From: Burkholderia latens
GTDB taxonomy: Bacteria > Pseudomonadota > Gammaproteobacteria > Burkholderiales > Burkholderiaceae
NCBI RefSeq assembly: GCF_001718795.1
Contig: NZ_CP013437.1
Span: 806,001 to 870,000 of the forward strand
DNA length: 64,000 bases
Direction of reading: 5' to 3'
This document shows positions 19,118 to 28,027 of the stretch, one piece after another; the first letter of the stretch is position 1, and every line of letters starts with the position of its first letter. The notes below the pieces were generated by a model. That model did no database searches. It saw only the letters and a program-made list of their open reading frames with translations, and was not told the DNA's origin. The translations under genes were made by a program, and so were the position numbers.

Positions 19118-20557
19118 TCAGGCTGCCTGCGCGTGCGCGGCGTCGAGCGCGCGCTGTACGCCCGCATCGGCGAGCACGTCGTCGAGCGTCTTGCGCACGC
19201 GTTCGAACATCAGATCGAACTCGCCGGCGGTGAAGCTCAGCGCCGGCGCGAAACCGAGCACGCCGTCGCCGAATGCGCGGAACACCACGCCGTTCGCGTA
19301 CGCGGCCGCCGCGATCTTGTCGGGCACGTTCAGCGCCGGGTCGAAGCGCGTCTTGTGCGCCTTGTCGGCGACCAGTTCGAGTGCGCCGAGCAGGCCGACC
19401 GAACGCGCGTCGCCGACAAGCGGATGCGCGCGCAGCGCATCGAGCCCCGCGGAGAAGCGCGGCGCCAGCGCCTGGCCGTTCGCGAGCAGCCCGCCGTCGT
19501 GATAGAGCTTCAGCACTTCGAGGCCGATCGCCGCGCTGACCGGATGCGCGGAATAGGTATGGCCGTGGCCGATCACCGGCGAATCGGCGCGGTCGCCGGC
19601 GATCCCCTCGTAGATTTCATCGGACATCAGCACGGCGCCCATCGGCGCATAGCCGGCGGTCAGCCCCTTCGCGACGGTCATCAGGTCCGGATCGACCTGC
19701 TCGCGCTCGCACGCGAACAGCGGGCCCGTGCGGCCGAAGCCGGTGATCACCTCGTCGGCCACGAACAGGATCCCGAGCCGCCGGCACGCGTCGCGCATCG
19801 CCTTCAGCCAGCCGGCCGGCGGCACGATCACGCCGCCGGAACCCTGCACGGGTTCGCAGAAGAACGCGGCGACATTGTCCGCGCCGAGCTCGGCGACCTT
19901 TGCGTCGAGCGCGGCGACCGACGCGGCGATCAGCGCCTGCGGGTCGTCGCCGAGCGGATGGCGGTACGGGTACGGCGACGGGATATGGTGCTGGTCGGCG
20001 CGCGGCAGGTCGAAATGGCGGTGAAATGCGGGCAGCGCAGTGAGGCCCGCGCCGATCGACGACGAACCGTGATACCCGCGTTCGAGCGCGATCATCTGCT
20101 TTTTCGACGGGCGGCCGGTCGCATTGAAATAGTGCGTGATGAAGCGCACCGCGGAGTCGATCGCGTCGGAACCGCCCAGCGTGAAGTACACGCGATTCAG
20201 CGACGGCGGCGCAAGCGCCGCGAGCCGCTCGGCCAGTTCGATCGCGGGCTGCGAGCCGAAATGAAAATAGCCGGTCGCGTACGGCAGCTTCGCCATCTGG
20301 TCGGCCGCGGCCTTGACGATGCTGTCGCGGCCGTAGCCGACGTTCACGCACCACAGGCCGGAGAACGCATCGAGCAGCGTGTGACCGGCGGCGTCGCGCA
20401 GGAATACGCCGTGTGCGGATTCGAGCACGGTGACGCCGCGCGCCTCGTGCGCACGGTAATTGACGACGGGGTGGATCAGATGTTGACGATCGGCTTCGAT
20501 CAGCTCGGCTCGGTTCATGGCAGGGGGACTCTCGTCGGGTGTCAGCGGTGAGTTCAT
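19118..20557 (-). CDS. Class-III aminotransferase (omega-amine/polyamine:pyruvate type)
   Basis: PLP enzyme that would move the terminal amino group of a diamine, omega-amino acid or related amine to pyruvate or another keto acid, giving an aldehyde. It is 479 aa from the chosen ATG. Landmarks: DAFSGLWCVNVGYGR, GGSDAIDSAVRF, YHGSSSIGAGLT, EPVQGSGGVIVPP, FVADEVITGFGRTG, and the PLP lysine in TVAKGLTAGYAPMGA near 297. A second ATG (MNRAELIEADRQHLI) 39 bases downstream is equally plausible. Neighbours gabD, asnC and ghrA suggest an amine degradation operon. Confidence 0.9.
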   Translation of the reverse strand: MNSPLTPDESPPAMNRAELIEADRQHLIHPVVNYRAHEARGVTVLESAHGVFLRDAAGHTLLDAFSGLWCVNVGYGRDSIVKAAADQMAKLPYATGYFHFGSQPAIELAERLAALAPPSLNRVYFTLGGSDAIDSAVRFITHYFNATGRPSKKQMIALERGYHGSSSIGAGLTALPAFHRHFDLPRADQHHIPSPYPYRHPLGDDPQALIAASVAALDAKVAELGADNVAAFFCEPVQGSGGVIVPPAGWLKAMRDACRRLGILFVADEVITGFGRTGPLFACEREQVDPDLMTVAKGLTAGYAPMGAVLMSDEIYEGIAGDRADSPVIGHGHTYSAHPVSAAIGLEVLKLYHDGGLLANGQALAPRFSAGLDALRAHPLVGDARSVGLLGALELVADKAHKTRFDPALNVPDKIAAAAYANGVVFRAFGDGVLGFAPALSFTAGEFDLMFERVRKTLDDVLADAGVQRALDAAHAQAA

Positions 20558-20677
20558 GCTACCGGGCGGCCGCTGTGCATGCGTTTTCAATTTGCTGCCG
20601 GAAACGTACGGACGTGGCGTTTCGACGGGACGTTGCGGCATTTTCTGCTGCGCGCCCGGCCGGGCCGCGCGCGCACG

Positions 20678-21604
20678 TCAGTAGCCGCGCGTGCGGTCGA
20701 CGACGCCCACCATCGGCTGCCCCGCGCGATGGCGTGCGAGGTTCGCGAGCACGGCGTCGACCGCGGTGTCGGGTCGCGTCGCGCTCGCGATGTGCGGCGT
20801 GATCCGGATGCGCGGATGCGTCCAGAACGGATGACCGGCGGGCAACGGTTCGGGGTCCGTCACGTCGAGGATCGCACTGTCGAGCCGGCCGCTCGCGAGC
20901 GCCGCGAGCAACGCGCCTTCGTCGAGCTGCGGGCCGCGTCCGACCTGGACCAGCGACGCGCCGGCCGGCAGCGCATCGAACACGCGCGCGCCGAGCAGCC
21001 CGCGCGTGCTGTCGGTGAGCGGCAGCAGGCAGATCAGGATGTCGGTGCGGGCGAGAAACGCGTCGAGGGCCGCGTCGCCCGCGTAGCAGTCGACGCCGTC
21101 GAGCGTGCGCGGCGTGCGGCTCCAGCCGGCGCACGGGAAGCCGAAGCGCCGCAGCATGTCGAGCACGGCCTGGCCGAGCGTGCCGAGACCGAGCACGCCC
21201 ACGCGCCGCGACGCAGCCGCGCGTACCGGGTGCTCGCGCCAGCGTTGCGCGCGTTGCTGCCCCGCGTAGTCGAACAGGTCGCGATGGATCGTCAGCACGG
21301 CCTGCGTCACGTATTCGACCATGCCCTCGACGATGCCGGGCTCGATCATCCGCACGACCGGGATGTGCGGGGGCACGCGCGACAGGTCGAACTGGTCGAT
21401 GCCGGCGCCGACCGAGAACACGACCTCGAGGTTGGGCAGCAGCGTGGCCGGATCGTCGGGCGGCTGCCATGCTGCGAGGTAGCGGACCGCTTCAGGATCG
21501 CCGACGTCCGGCCAGATCCGGAACGGCAGGTCGGGCGCCTGCAACGCGAAGCGCTGCGCCCATTGCGCGCCGCGCACCGGGTCGGCCTTGTAGAGAAAGC
21601 TCAT
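20678..21604 (-). CDS. ghrA: Glyoxylate/hydroxypyruvate reductase A-type 2-hydroxyacid dehydrogenase
   Basis: NAD(P)-dependent reductase of 2-keto acids such as glyoxylate and hydroxypyruvate; 308 aa, as in GhrA. The Rossmann site is RRVGVLGLGTLGQAV near 135-149. Catalytic Arg is in VQVGRGPQLDEG, Glu in DVTDPEPLP and His in RIRITPHIASAT. It lies 12 bases after the GNAT gene, so the two are in one transcript, with the aminotransferase gene following about 120 bases later. It may reduce a keto acid formed in the same pathway. Confidence 0.88.
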   Translation of the reverse strand: MSFLYKADPVRGAQWAQRFALQAPDLPFRIWPDVGDPEAVRYLAAWQPPDDPATLLPNLEVVFSVGAGIDQFDLSRVPPHIPVVRMIEPGIVEGMVEYVTQAVLTIHRDLFDYAGQQRAQRWREHPVRAAASRRVGVLGLGTLGQAVLDMLRRFGFPCAGWSRTPRTLDGVDCYAGDAALDAFLARTDILICLLPLTDSTRGLLGARVFDALPAGASLVQVGRGPQLDEGALLAALASGRLDSAILDVTDPEPLPAGHPFWTHPRIRITPHIASATRPDTAVDAVLANLARHRAGQPMVGVVDRTRGY

Positions 21605-21616
21605 CGTGCGCGCCGC

Positions 21617-22477
21617 TCAACCGAGTGCCTGGTTGACGATCGCGAACGTGCGCAGCGCCGGGTCGCCGGCGGGCGCCGTGCCGCGCGCCATCGCGACGAC
21701 GGTGTCGACGCGCGGCAGCCCGAGCCCCTGCAGCCAGTCCGACAGCCCGCTGTCGCCCGGCACGTCGAGGCGCACGAACATTCCCTCGTGCAGCGCGAGC
21801 CAGTGGCTGATCAGCGCCTGCGCGCGCAGCGCGTCCGGTGCGACGACCGGGCCGATCACGTGGCCGCGGCCGAAGCGGCGGAACAGCGCGAAGCCGAGCA
21901 GTTCGCCGTCGCGATCGAGCGCGATCCCGTTCGCGACGTCGAGGAGCGCGTCGATCACGGCTCCGCGCCCGTAGCCGGCCGCGCGCGAGGCGAGCGCGGC
22001 GAGGCGCGGCCCGTCGTTGGTGCCGAGCGGGCGCAGCCGCTCGCCCGGGGCCAGCGAGATCAGCGGCGGCTGGAAGGCCGCGCCCTGGTGCTGGTCGATC
22101 GTGCCGATCGCGTCGAACCCGAATTTGACATACAGCGGCTCGCCGGATGGCGTCGCGTGCAGGAAAATCGTGCGCGCACCGAGGCTGTCGACGACGCGCG
22201 CGAGCAGCTCGCGGCCGATGCCGCGGCCCTGGCGCTCGGGCGACACGATGACCATGCCGAGCGACGCGTGTGCATCGTCGAAGCGCCAGCCGAGCGCGGT
22301 GCCGACGATTCCCGATTCGTCTTCGGCGACGAAGCCGCTGCCGAGCTGGAATGCGAAGCGCCAGTCGTCGAGCCGGTGCGGCCACTTGACCGCTTGCGAC
22401 AGGCCATGTGCGGCGGCCAGATCGGTTTCGGCGAACGGGCGATAGGTAAGCGTGCTGGAAGAGTTGAGGTCGGACAC
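21617..22477 (-). CDS. GNAT-family acetyltransferase (paralogue A)
   Basis: Acetyltransferase of 286 aa. The N-terminal GNAT fold has the acetyl-CoA loop RQGRGIGRELL near 83-93 and FLHATPSGEPLYVKFGF. A second, degenerate domain follows (about 150-280: FALFRRFGRGHVIGPVVAP). The same two-part architecture and many identical stretches occur in the gene at 40433, so the two are paralogues bracketing the island. It is the first gene of the minus-strand set that runs down to gabD. An amine substrate is likely from context only. Confidence 0.9.
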   Translation of the reverse strand: MSDLNSSSTLTYRPFAETDLAAAHGLSQAVKWPHRLDDWRFAFQLGSGFVAEDESGIVGTALGWRFDDAHASLGMVIVSPERQGRGIGRELLARVVDSLGARTIFLHATPSGEPLYVKFGFDAIGTIDQHQGAAFQPPLISLAPGERLRPLGTNDGPRLAALASRAAGYGRGAVIDALLDVANGIALDRDGELLGFALFRRFGRGHVIGPVVAPDALRAQALISHWLALHEGMFVRLDVPGDSGLSDWLQGLGLPRVDTVVAMARGTAPAGDPALRTFAIVNQALG

Positions 22478-22931
22478 GCCGGACTCCGGATGGGTAGGAA
22501 CGATGCACTCACTCTGCCAGCGCAGTGGCGGCGCGGATAGGACGATTCGCCTGTTTTCAGGCCGCGGCCGCCACCCGCGCGCGTTCGACGCAAACCCGCT
22601 GGTTGGGCGCGCACGAACGCGCGGTTCGTGCCGTCACGGCCCGTCAATCCGACAGCGCCTGCTGTGCGAATGTCACTACGATGAAGTCACGGCATCGCCG
22701 TCGCTTGCCGGCGGGCGGCCCTGGCGCCGTGCAGCTCGGCGATGCGTGGCGGCCCGGCCGCGCCGGCGGGGTCGCGCCGCACATCGTGCTGCACACGCCG
22801 GGCAACTTGCGGCGATCGTGCGTTTTGAGCGGCGCCGAACGATGCGCGCACGGTTTTTTGCCCTGATTCAATTTCGTTGAACCCAGCCCGTCCCCGGCCC
22901 TGCCGGGGCTTCACACCGACAGGACGTCACC
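22478..22931. promoter_or_regulatory. Divergent control region, GNAT operon / HAD gene
   Basis: 454 bp with no supported gene between divergently transcribed units. It contains a perfect inverted repeat GCACGAAC-N5-GTTCGTGC at 22611-22631, a good operator candidate. Short open frames here are shadows with no family likeness. Confidence 0.55.
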
Positions 22932-23600
22932 ATGATCCAGTTTGAACCGAAGTTCATCACCTTCGACTGCTACGGCACGCTGACCCATTTCCGGATGGCC
23001 GAGACGGCGCGCGAAATCTATGCCGACCGGCTGTCGCCGGCGGCGATGGAGGCATTCGTCCGTGCGTTCGCTGCGTATCGGCTCGACGAGGTGCTAGGCG
23101 CATGGAAGCCGTACCGCGACGTCGTCGTCAACGCGGTCCGCCGCACCTGCGCGCGCATCGGCGTGACGTTCGACGAGGCCGAGGCCGAACGCTTCTATCA
23201 CGCGGTGCCGACGTGGGGCCCGCACCCGGACGTGCCGGCCGGCCTGTCGCGGCTCGCGAAGAAGTACAAGCTGGTGATCCTGTCGAACGCAATGGACGAC
23301 CAGATCATGAGCAACGTCGACAAGCTCGGCGCGCCGTTCCACGCCGTGTTTACCGCGCAGCAGGCGCAGTCGTACAAGCCGCGGATGCAGGGCTTCGAGT
23401 ACATGTTCGACAAGCTCGGCTGCAAGCCCGAGGACGTGCTGCACGTGTCATCGAGCCTGCGCTACGACCTGATGACGGCCGAGGATCTCGGGATCAGGCA
23501 CAAGGCGTTCGTCAATCGCGGCCACGAGCCGGGCACGCCGTTCTACAACTATTACGAAGTGTCGGACATCGGCCAGCTCGCGACGCAACTGGGGCTGTAA
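22932..23600 (+). CDS. HAD-family hydrolase, type II haloacid dehalogenase-like
   Basis: Cytoplasmic hydrolase of 222 aa. The nucleophile Asp12 is in FITFDCYGTL, followed by the cap domain. Motif II is ILSNAMDD near 117-124, the motif III Lys is in YKPRM near 150, and motif IV is VSSSLRYDLMTAEDLG. The tyrosine in DxYGT and the SSSxxxD layout are typical of L-2-haloacid dehalogenases, though phosphatase activity on a metabolite is as likely. It stands alone and divergent from the GNAT/ghrA/aminotransferase set. The ribosome site is weak (AGGACG). Confidence 0.88.
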   Translation: MIQFEPKFITFDCYGTLTHFRMAETAREIYADRLSPAAMEAFVRAFAAYRLDEVLGAWKPYRDVVVNAVRRTCARIGVTFDEAEAERFYHAVPTWGPHPDVPAGLSRLAKKYKLVILSNAMDDQIMSNVDKLGAPFHAVFTAQQAQSYKPRMQGFEYMFDKLGCKPEDVLHVSSSLRYDLMTAEDLGIRHKAFVNRGHEPGTPFYNYYEVSDIGQLATQLGL

Positions 23601-23737
23601 GCCGGCGGGGGCGCGTGCGCCGATCGTCGCGACCGGGCGCGGCCGCGATGCCGCCGGCGCCCGCCGCGACGCATCGCACGCGCCGTCACGCGTTCGATCA
23701 GCGCACGAAACGAGGGTAATTACCGATATTGAGCGGT

Positions 23738-23764
23738 TCAAGGCCCGGCGGCGCGGGCCGATAT
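23738..23764 (+). promoter_or_regulatory. Sigma-28 (FliA)-like promoter
   Basis: TCAAG at 23738-23742, 14 bp spacer, then GCCGATAT at 23757-23764, close to the flagellar sigma factor consensus (-10 GCCGATAA). It lies 35 bp before a chemoreceptor gene, the expected class of target. Confidence 0.55.
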
Positions 23765-23798
23765 ATGTACCGAACGGTTAATATCGAGAGGCCCTCGC

Positions 23799-25337
23799 AT
23801 GAAGTTGTCCACGAAACTGCTGATGCTTGTCGCCGCGGCGCTGCTCGGCGTCGTCCTGCTCGCGGCGTTGTCGCTGCACACGCTGCGCGACGCGCTGATC
23901 GACAGCCGCCGCGAAGAGATCGTCATTCTGTTGACCAAGGCCGAGCATCTGGTCGATTCGTATCGCGCGCTGCAGGCGAGCGGCACGCTGACGCGCGAGC
24001 AGGCGCGGCAGCAGGCGAAGGCCGCGTTGTCGGCGCTTAACGCAAATTCGAAGAGCTACTTCTGGGTCACGACGTCCGACGGCGTCAACCTCGTGCATCC
24101 GAACGCGAAGTTCATCGGCACGCGTGCAAAGGGCAACCGCACGACCAGCGGCCTGACCGACAGCGAAGCGTACCGCGCGGGAATGGCGCAATCGCATTTC
24201 GCGCTGGTCGACGTGCTGATCAAGCGCAGCCCCGACGCGGACCTGGAGCCGAAGCTCCAGGGCGTGGTCGCGATTCCGGACTGGGACTGGTGGATCGGCA
24301 CGGGATTCTTCTACGACGACATCAACGCTGCGTTTACGCGGCTCGCGATGGTGCTGGGCGCGATCACGCTCGTCATCGCGGTGGCGCTCGCGGCCATCGC
24401 ATGGGGCGTGCTGCGCAGTGTGAGGCGCACGCTGGGCGGCGAACCCGCGCAGGCGGCGCAGATCGCGGCCCGCATTGCCGCCGGCGAGCTGGACGTGCAG
24501 TTCGATACGGCGCACGCCGCGCCCGGCAGCCTGCTCGTTGCGCTCGGAGACATGAAGGCGCGACTGACCGACACCATCGCCGACATCCAGACCACCACCC
24601 ACTCGATCGCCACCGGCACCGGCGAGATCGCGCAAGGCAACCTCGATTTGTCGCAGCGCACGGAGCAGCAGGCCGCATCGTTGCAGGAAACGGCCGCGAG
24701 CATGGAACAGATCACGTCGACGGTCAAACAGAACGCGGACAACGCGCGCCAGGCGAATGCGCTCGTGACGCACGCGAAAGAGGCGACCGAACTCGGCGGC
24801 GCGGCGGTGCAGGAGGTCGTCGAAACGATGCGGCAGATTGCCGACGGATCGGTGCGGATCGCCGACATTACCGTCGTCATCGAGAGCATCGCGTTCCAGA
24901 CCAACATTCTCGCGCTGAACGCCGCAGTCGAAGCCGCGCGAGCCGGCGAGGAAGGGCGCGGGTTCGCCGTCGTCGCGTCGGAGGTGCGTTCGCTCGCGCA
25001 GCGCAGCGCTGCCGCGGCGAAGGACATCAAGGGGCTGATCGAGGCGTCAGTCGAGCAAGTCGGCAGCGGCAGCCGGCTCGTCGAGACGGCCGGCGCGCGC
25101 ATGACGGAGATCGTCCGGTCGATCGATCGCGTGGCCGACATCATGGGCGAGATTTCCGCGGCGTCGGCCGAGCAGAGCACCGGCATCGAACAGATCGGGC
25201 GTGCGGTTGCGCAGATGGACGAAGTCACGCAGCAGAACGCCGCGCTCGTCGAGCAGGCCGCGGCGGCTGCGTCGTCGCTGGACGAGCAGGCCGCGCGTCT
25301 GCGGGCCGCCGTGTCGGTGTTCCGGCTGGCCGCGTGA
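23799..25337 (+). CDS. Methyl-accepting chemotaxis protein with single-Cache sensor
   Basis: Chemoreceptor of 512 aa. TM1 spans about 7-27. The periplasmic sCache_2-type domain shows its signatures [19 protein letters not shown] and [17 protein letters not shown]2 is near 190-210, then HAMP, then the signalling domain with tip [20 protein letters not shown] near 365-385. sCache_2 receptors often bind small organic acids. The start follows AGAGG. Its position inside the catabolic island suggests taxis toward the compound degraded there, which is inference. Confidence 0.95.
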   Translation: MKLSTKLLMLVAAALLGVVLLAALSLHTLRDALIDSRREEIVILLTKAEHLVDSYRALQASGTLTREQARQQAKAALSALNANSKSYFWVTTSDGVNLVHPNAKFIGTRAKGNRTTSGLTDSEAYRAGMAQSHFALVDVLIKRSPDADLEPKLQGVVAIPDWDWWIGTGFFYDDINAAFTRLAMVLGAITLVIAVALAAIAWGVLRSVRRTLGGEPAQAAQIAARIAAGELDVQFDTAHAAPGSLLVALGDMKARLTDTIADIQTTTHSIATGTGEIAQGNLDLSQRTEQQAASLQETAASMEQITSTVKQNADNARQANALVTHAKEATELGGAAVQEVVETMRQIADGSVRIADITVVIESIAFQTNILALNAAVEAARAGEEGRGFAVVASEVRSLAQRSAAAAKDIKGLIEASVEQVGSGSRLVETAGARMTEIVRSIDRVADIMGEISAASAEQSTGIEQIGRAVAQMDEVTQQNAALVEQAAAAASSLDEQAARLRAAVSVFRLAA

Positions 25338-25347
25338 CGGGCGCGTG

Positions 25348-25376
25348 CCGGCCGCTCGCGGCCGGCGCGTTCTTTC
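25348..25376 (+). terminator. Rho-independent terminator after chemoreceptor
   Basis: Stem GCCGGCCG/CGGCCGGC with loop CTCG (25348-25367), followed by GCGTTCTTT. It is 11 bases after the stop codon. Confidence 0.7.
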
Positions 25377-25669
25377 CTGCGCGGGCGGGGGGGCCGAGTG
25401 ACGCGTCGGCGCGTCGGTGCGACGGTGCGACGGTGCGACGGCGACGGCGACGGCCGAGGCGTCGCACCGAATCGAGGCGCCTGGCGGTTGTCACACGCGG
25501 CGCACTATCGGCGGGCGGTATGGCCTGCACGCTGCCGGTTCCCGGTCTGACTCGCTGACCGGTTCGCCAACCGATTCCGGGCCCATTTCGGTCGCATCCC
25601 GAGTCGATCCCGGGCGCGATTCCCGAGCGACTCCTGGCTAGTCCCGAGCGATTTGCGAGACGTTTTCCG

Positions 25670-25767
25670 GAGCCGTTTTCCAGAGCCGTTTTCCAGAGCC
25701 GTTCCCCGAGCCGATTCCCGAGCCAATTCCCGAGCCAATTCCCGAGCCAATTCCCGAGCCGCTTCCC
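25670..25767. repeat. Eight-unit 12/13-bp tandem repeat
   Basis: Units begin GAGCC at 25670, 25683, 25696, 25708, 25720, 25732, 25744 and 25756. The first two units are 13 bp (GAGCCGTTTTCCA); the rest are 12 bp (consensus GAGCCAATTCCC, three consecutive perfect copies). Degenerate relatives flank both sides. The base composition is lower in GC than the surroundings. Confidence 0.9.
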
Positions 25768-26181
25768 GCCCGTTCCCAACCGTTTCCCGGGCGATTCCCT
25801 GACCGACTCCCATCCGCCTCGCCCCTGTCCCGGCCATCTCTCCCGGTCCTCATACGAAGCCTGCGCGATCGCGCGGCAATCCTCCGCGCTTTGCGCGCGT
25901 GGCGCCACCGCGACCGAGGCCCGCCAGCCCATCCACGCGCGACCGCGACCCGCGCCCCGCCGCGCATTTCGACCTGAGCCGGCACCCGCACGCCCGTTCG
26001 ACGCAAACGTGCGGTTTGCGCGAGTCAAACGCGCGCCGGATGCCGAACGGGCAATTTTGTCGGCGCAATCTGCGGCGGCCGCGGCTTTACGATTTCCTGC
26101 ATCGGCATCGCATGTGCAGCCGCCGCGCCCATGCGGCGCGCCAATGGCGGCACGTGCGCGGGCGCAGCAATTCATGCTGCG

Positions 26182-26224
26182 CGGGCGGCCCAAAACGGTC
26201 GATTCGTATCGTGCGGGCCGCCCG
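26182..26224. repeat. 10-bp inverted repeat upstream of ABC importer
   Basis: CGGGCGGCCC (26182-26191) and GGGCCGCCCG (26215-26224) with 23 bases between. It lies about 140 bp before the start of the substrate-binding protein. Operator or structural role unknown. Confidence 0.6.
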
Positions 26225-26364
26225 AATCGCGACAAACCGCATTTTGGCGATGCTTAAATGAATTGCATGACGACGTTGCGGCCGCCACCAGCACGCGGGC
26301 GCGGCGGGATTCGACAACGATGCTGGACCCAAGGACCCACTTTCCACAGTCAGGAGCAGTTCGG

Positions 26365-27951
26365 ATGAACGACGATATCGACAACGGCGGCGGCAACGGC
26401 GGCTTCACGCGCCGCGACATGATGCGGGTCATGGCGGCAAGCGGCATGATGGCCGCCGGCGCCGGCGGACTGCTGATGAACCCCGGCACGGCCTTCGCCG
26501 CGCCCGCGCCGAAACGCGGCGGCAAGATCCGGGTTGCGAACGAATCGAGTTCGACGGCCGACACGCTGGATCCGGCGAAGGGCTCGACGGGCGCCGACTA
26601 CATCCGATTCTTCATGTTCTACAGCGGCCTCACGCAGCTCGACGCGAGCCTCACGCCGCAGATGAATCTCGCCGAGTCGCTGCAGACCTCCGACGCGAAG
26701 ACGTGGATCATCAAGCTGCGCAAGGGTGTCACGTTCCACGACGGCAAGCCGGTCGGCCCGGCCGACGTCGTGTATTCGCTGATGCGCCACAAGAACGCGG
26801 CCACCGCATCGAAGGTCAAGCCGCTCGCCGACCAGTTCGTCGACGCGAAGGCAAGCGGCCCCGACGAAGTCACGTTGACGCTTGCGAGCGCGAACGCGGA
26901 CCTGCCGGTGATTCTCGCGACGCCGCAGCTCGTGATCGTCAAGGACGGCACGACCGATTTCAGCAGCGGCATCGGCTGCGGCCCGTACAAGCTGAAGTCG
27001 TTCAAGCCGGGCGTATCGACCGTCGGCGTGCGCAACGACAGCTACTTCAAGCCGGGCAAGCCGTATCTCGACGAGATCGAGCTGATCGGCATCAGCGACA
27101 GCGCCGCGCGCCTGAACGCGCTGCTGTCGGGCGACGTGCACCTGATCAACGCGATCGATCCGCGCTCGACGCAGCGGGTCGCGTCGACGGCCGGCTATGC
27201 GCTGAAGGAAACCAAATCGGGCCTCTATACCGACCTGATCATGCGCAGCGACAACCCGATCGTGTCGAATCCCGATTTCGTCGAAGGGATGAAGTACCTG
27301 TTCGATCGCGAGCAGATCCGCTCGGCGGTGTTTCGCGGCTACTCGGTGATCGGCAACGACCAGCCGATTCCGCCGGGGCATCGCTACTTCAATGCGTCGG
27401 TGCCGCAGCGGCCGCACGATCCGGACAAGGCGAAATTCCTGTTCCAGAAGGCCGGGGCGCTGGGTGCCGCGCTGCCGCCGATTTACGCGACGTCCGACGC
27501 GAACGGGTCGATCGAAATGGCCGTGCTGCTGCAGCAGGCCGGCCAGAAGATCGGGCTGAACGTGCAGGTCAACCGCGCGTCGCCCGACGGCTACTGGTCG
27601 AACCACTGGATGAAGCACCCGCTCACCTTCGGCAACATCAACCCGCGCTCGAGCGCCGACGTGCTGTTCACGCAGTTCTTCAAGTCGGATGCGCCGTGGA
27701 ACGAGTCGGGCTGGAAGAATGCGAAGTTCGATCAGCTGCTGCTCGCCGCACGTTCGGAAACCGACGACGCGAAGCGCAAGCAGATGTACGGCGACATGCA
27801 GGTGATCGTGGCGCAGCAGGGCCGCGTCGGCATTCCGGCCTTCATCAGCTTCCTCGACGGCTACGACAAGCGGCTGGCCGGTCTCGGTTCGATCCCGACC
27901 GGCGGGATGATGGGCTTCATGTTCGCCGAGAACGTGTGGTGGAACGCATGA
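26365..27951 (+). CDS. Dipeptide/oligopeptide-type ABC substrate-binding protein (Tat-exported)
   Basis: Periplasmic receptor of an ABC importer, 528 aa, SBP family 5. The N-terminus carries a twin-arginine signal (FTRRDMMRVMAASGMMAAGA) with cleavage near TAFAAPA, so it is probably exported folded. Family features: ADTLDPAKGSTGADYIRF, LAESLQTSDAKTWIIKLRKG, VTFHDGKPVGPADVVYS, and a C-terminal AENVWWNA. The ATG follows CAGGAG. The first of four importer genes. Ligands of this family include peptides, opines, nickel and polyamine conjugates; neighbouring oxidases and an M20 hydrolase suggest an amino compound. Confidence 0.93.
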   Translation: MNDDIDNGGGNGGFTRRDMMRVMAASGMMAAGAGGLLMNPGTAFAAPAPKRGGKIRVANESSSTADTLDPAKGSTGADYIRFFMFYSGLTQLDASLTPQMNLAESLQTSDAKTWIIKLRKGVTFHDGKPVGPADVVYSLMRHKNAATASKVKPLADQFVDAKASGPDEVTLTLASANADLPVILATPQLVIVKDGTTDFSSGIGCGPYKLKSFKPGVSTVGVRNDSYFKPGKPYLDEIELIGISDSAARLNALLSGDVHLINAIDPRSTQRVASTAGYALKETKSGLYTDLIMRSDNPIVSNPDFVEGMKYLFDREQIRSAVFRGYSVIGNDQPIPPGHRYFNASVPQRPHDPDKAKFLFQKAGALGAALPPIYATSDANGSIEMAVLLQQAGQKIGLNVQVNRASPDGYWSNHWMKHPLTFGNINPRSSADVLFTQFFKSDAPWNESGWKNAKFDQLLLAARSETDDAKRKQMYGDMQVIVAQQGRVGIPAFISFLDGYDKRLAGLGSIPTGGMMGFMFAENVWWNA

Positions 27952-27972
27952 CGTTGTCGTTGGCCGCCGCGC

Positions 27973-28012
27973 GGCCGGTGCGGGCCACCGCACCGGCCAC
28001 GCGCGGTTTTTT
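27973..28012 (+). promoter_or_regulatory. Intercistronic hairpin with T-run
   Basis: Perfect 11-bp arms GGCCGGTGCGG (27973-27983) and CCGCACCGGCC (27988-27998) with a 4-nt loop, then six T at 28007-28012. It lies between the binding-protein gene and the first permease gene. Such elements stabilise the upstream message or partly terminate, giving more receptor than permease. Confidence 0.7.
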
Positions 28013-28027
28013 CGGGAGTGCCGCTCC

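Larger units (their letters stand above)
25377..26364. other. Gene-free region of about 1 kb with repeats
   Basis: No supported gene. It contains a degenerate pyrimidine-rich tract (25556-25820) with a clean tandem-repeat core, a perfect 10-bp inverted repeat at 26182-26191/26215-26224, a smaller one GCAAAC-N5-GTTTGC near 26003-26019, and an AT-richer stretch around 26251-26265 that may hold the promoter for the ABC importer. The long open frames on both strands here come from the repeat unit being a multiple of three. Confidence 0.6.

Noticed and set aside
25670..25767. CRISPR array
   Set aside because: Units are 12-13 bp and contiguous with no unique spacers; no cas genes in the window.
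22582..26008. Identical 14-mer CGTTCGACGCAAAC at 22582 and 25995
   Set aside because: Several 14-mers are expected to recur by chance in 64 kb of biased composition; only the second copy is part of a palindrome.
25505..26235. Repetitive minus-strand proteins such as (GNWL)n or (ELAR)n
   Set aside because: Products of the 12-bp tandem repeat read in three frames; no ribosome site and no normal codon bias.
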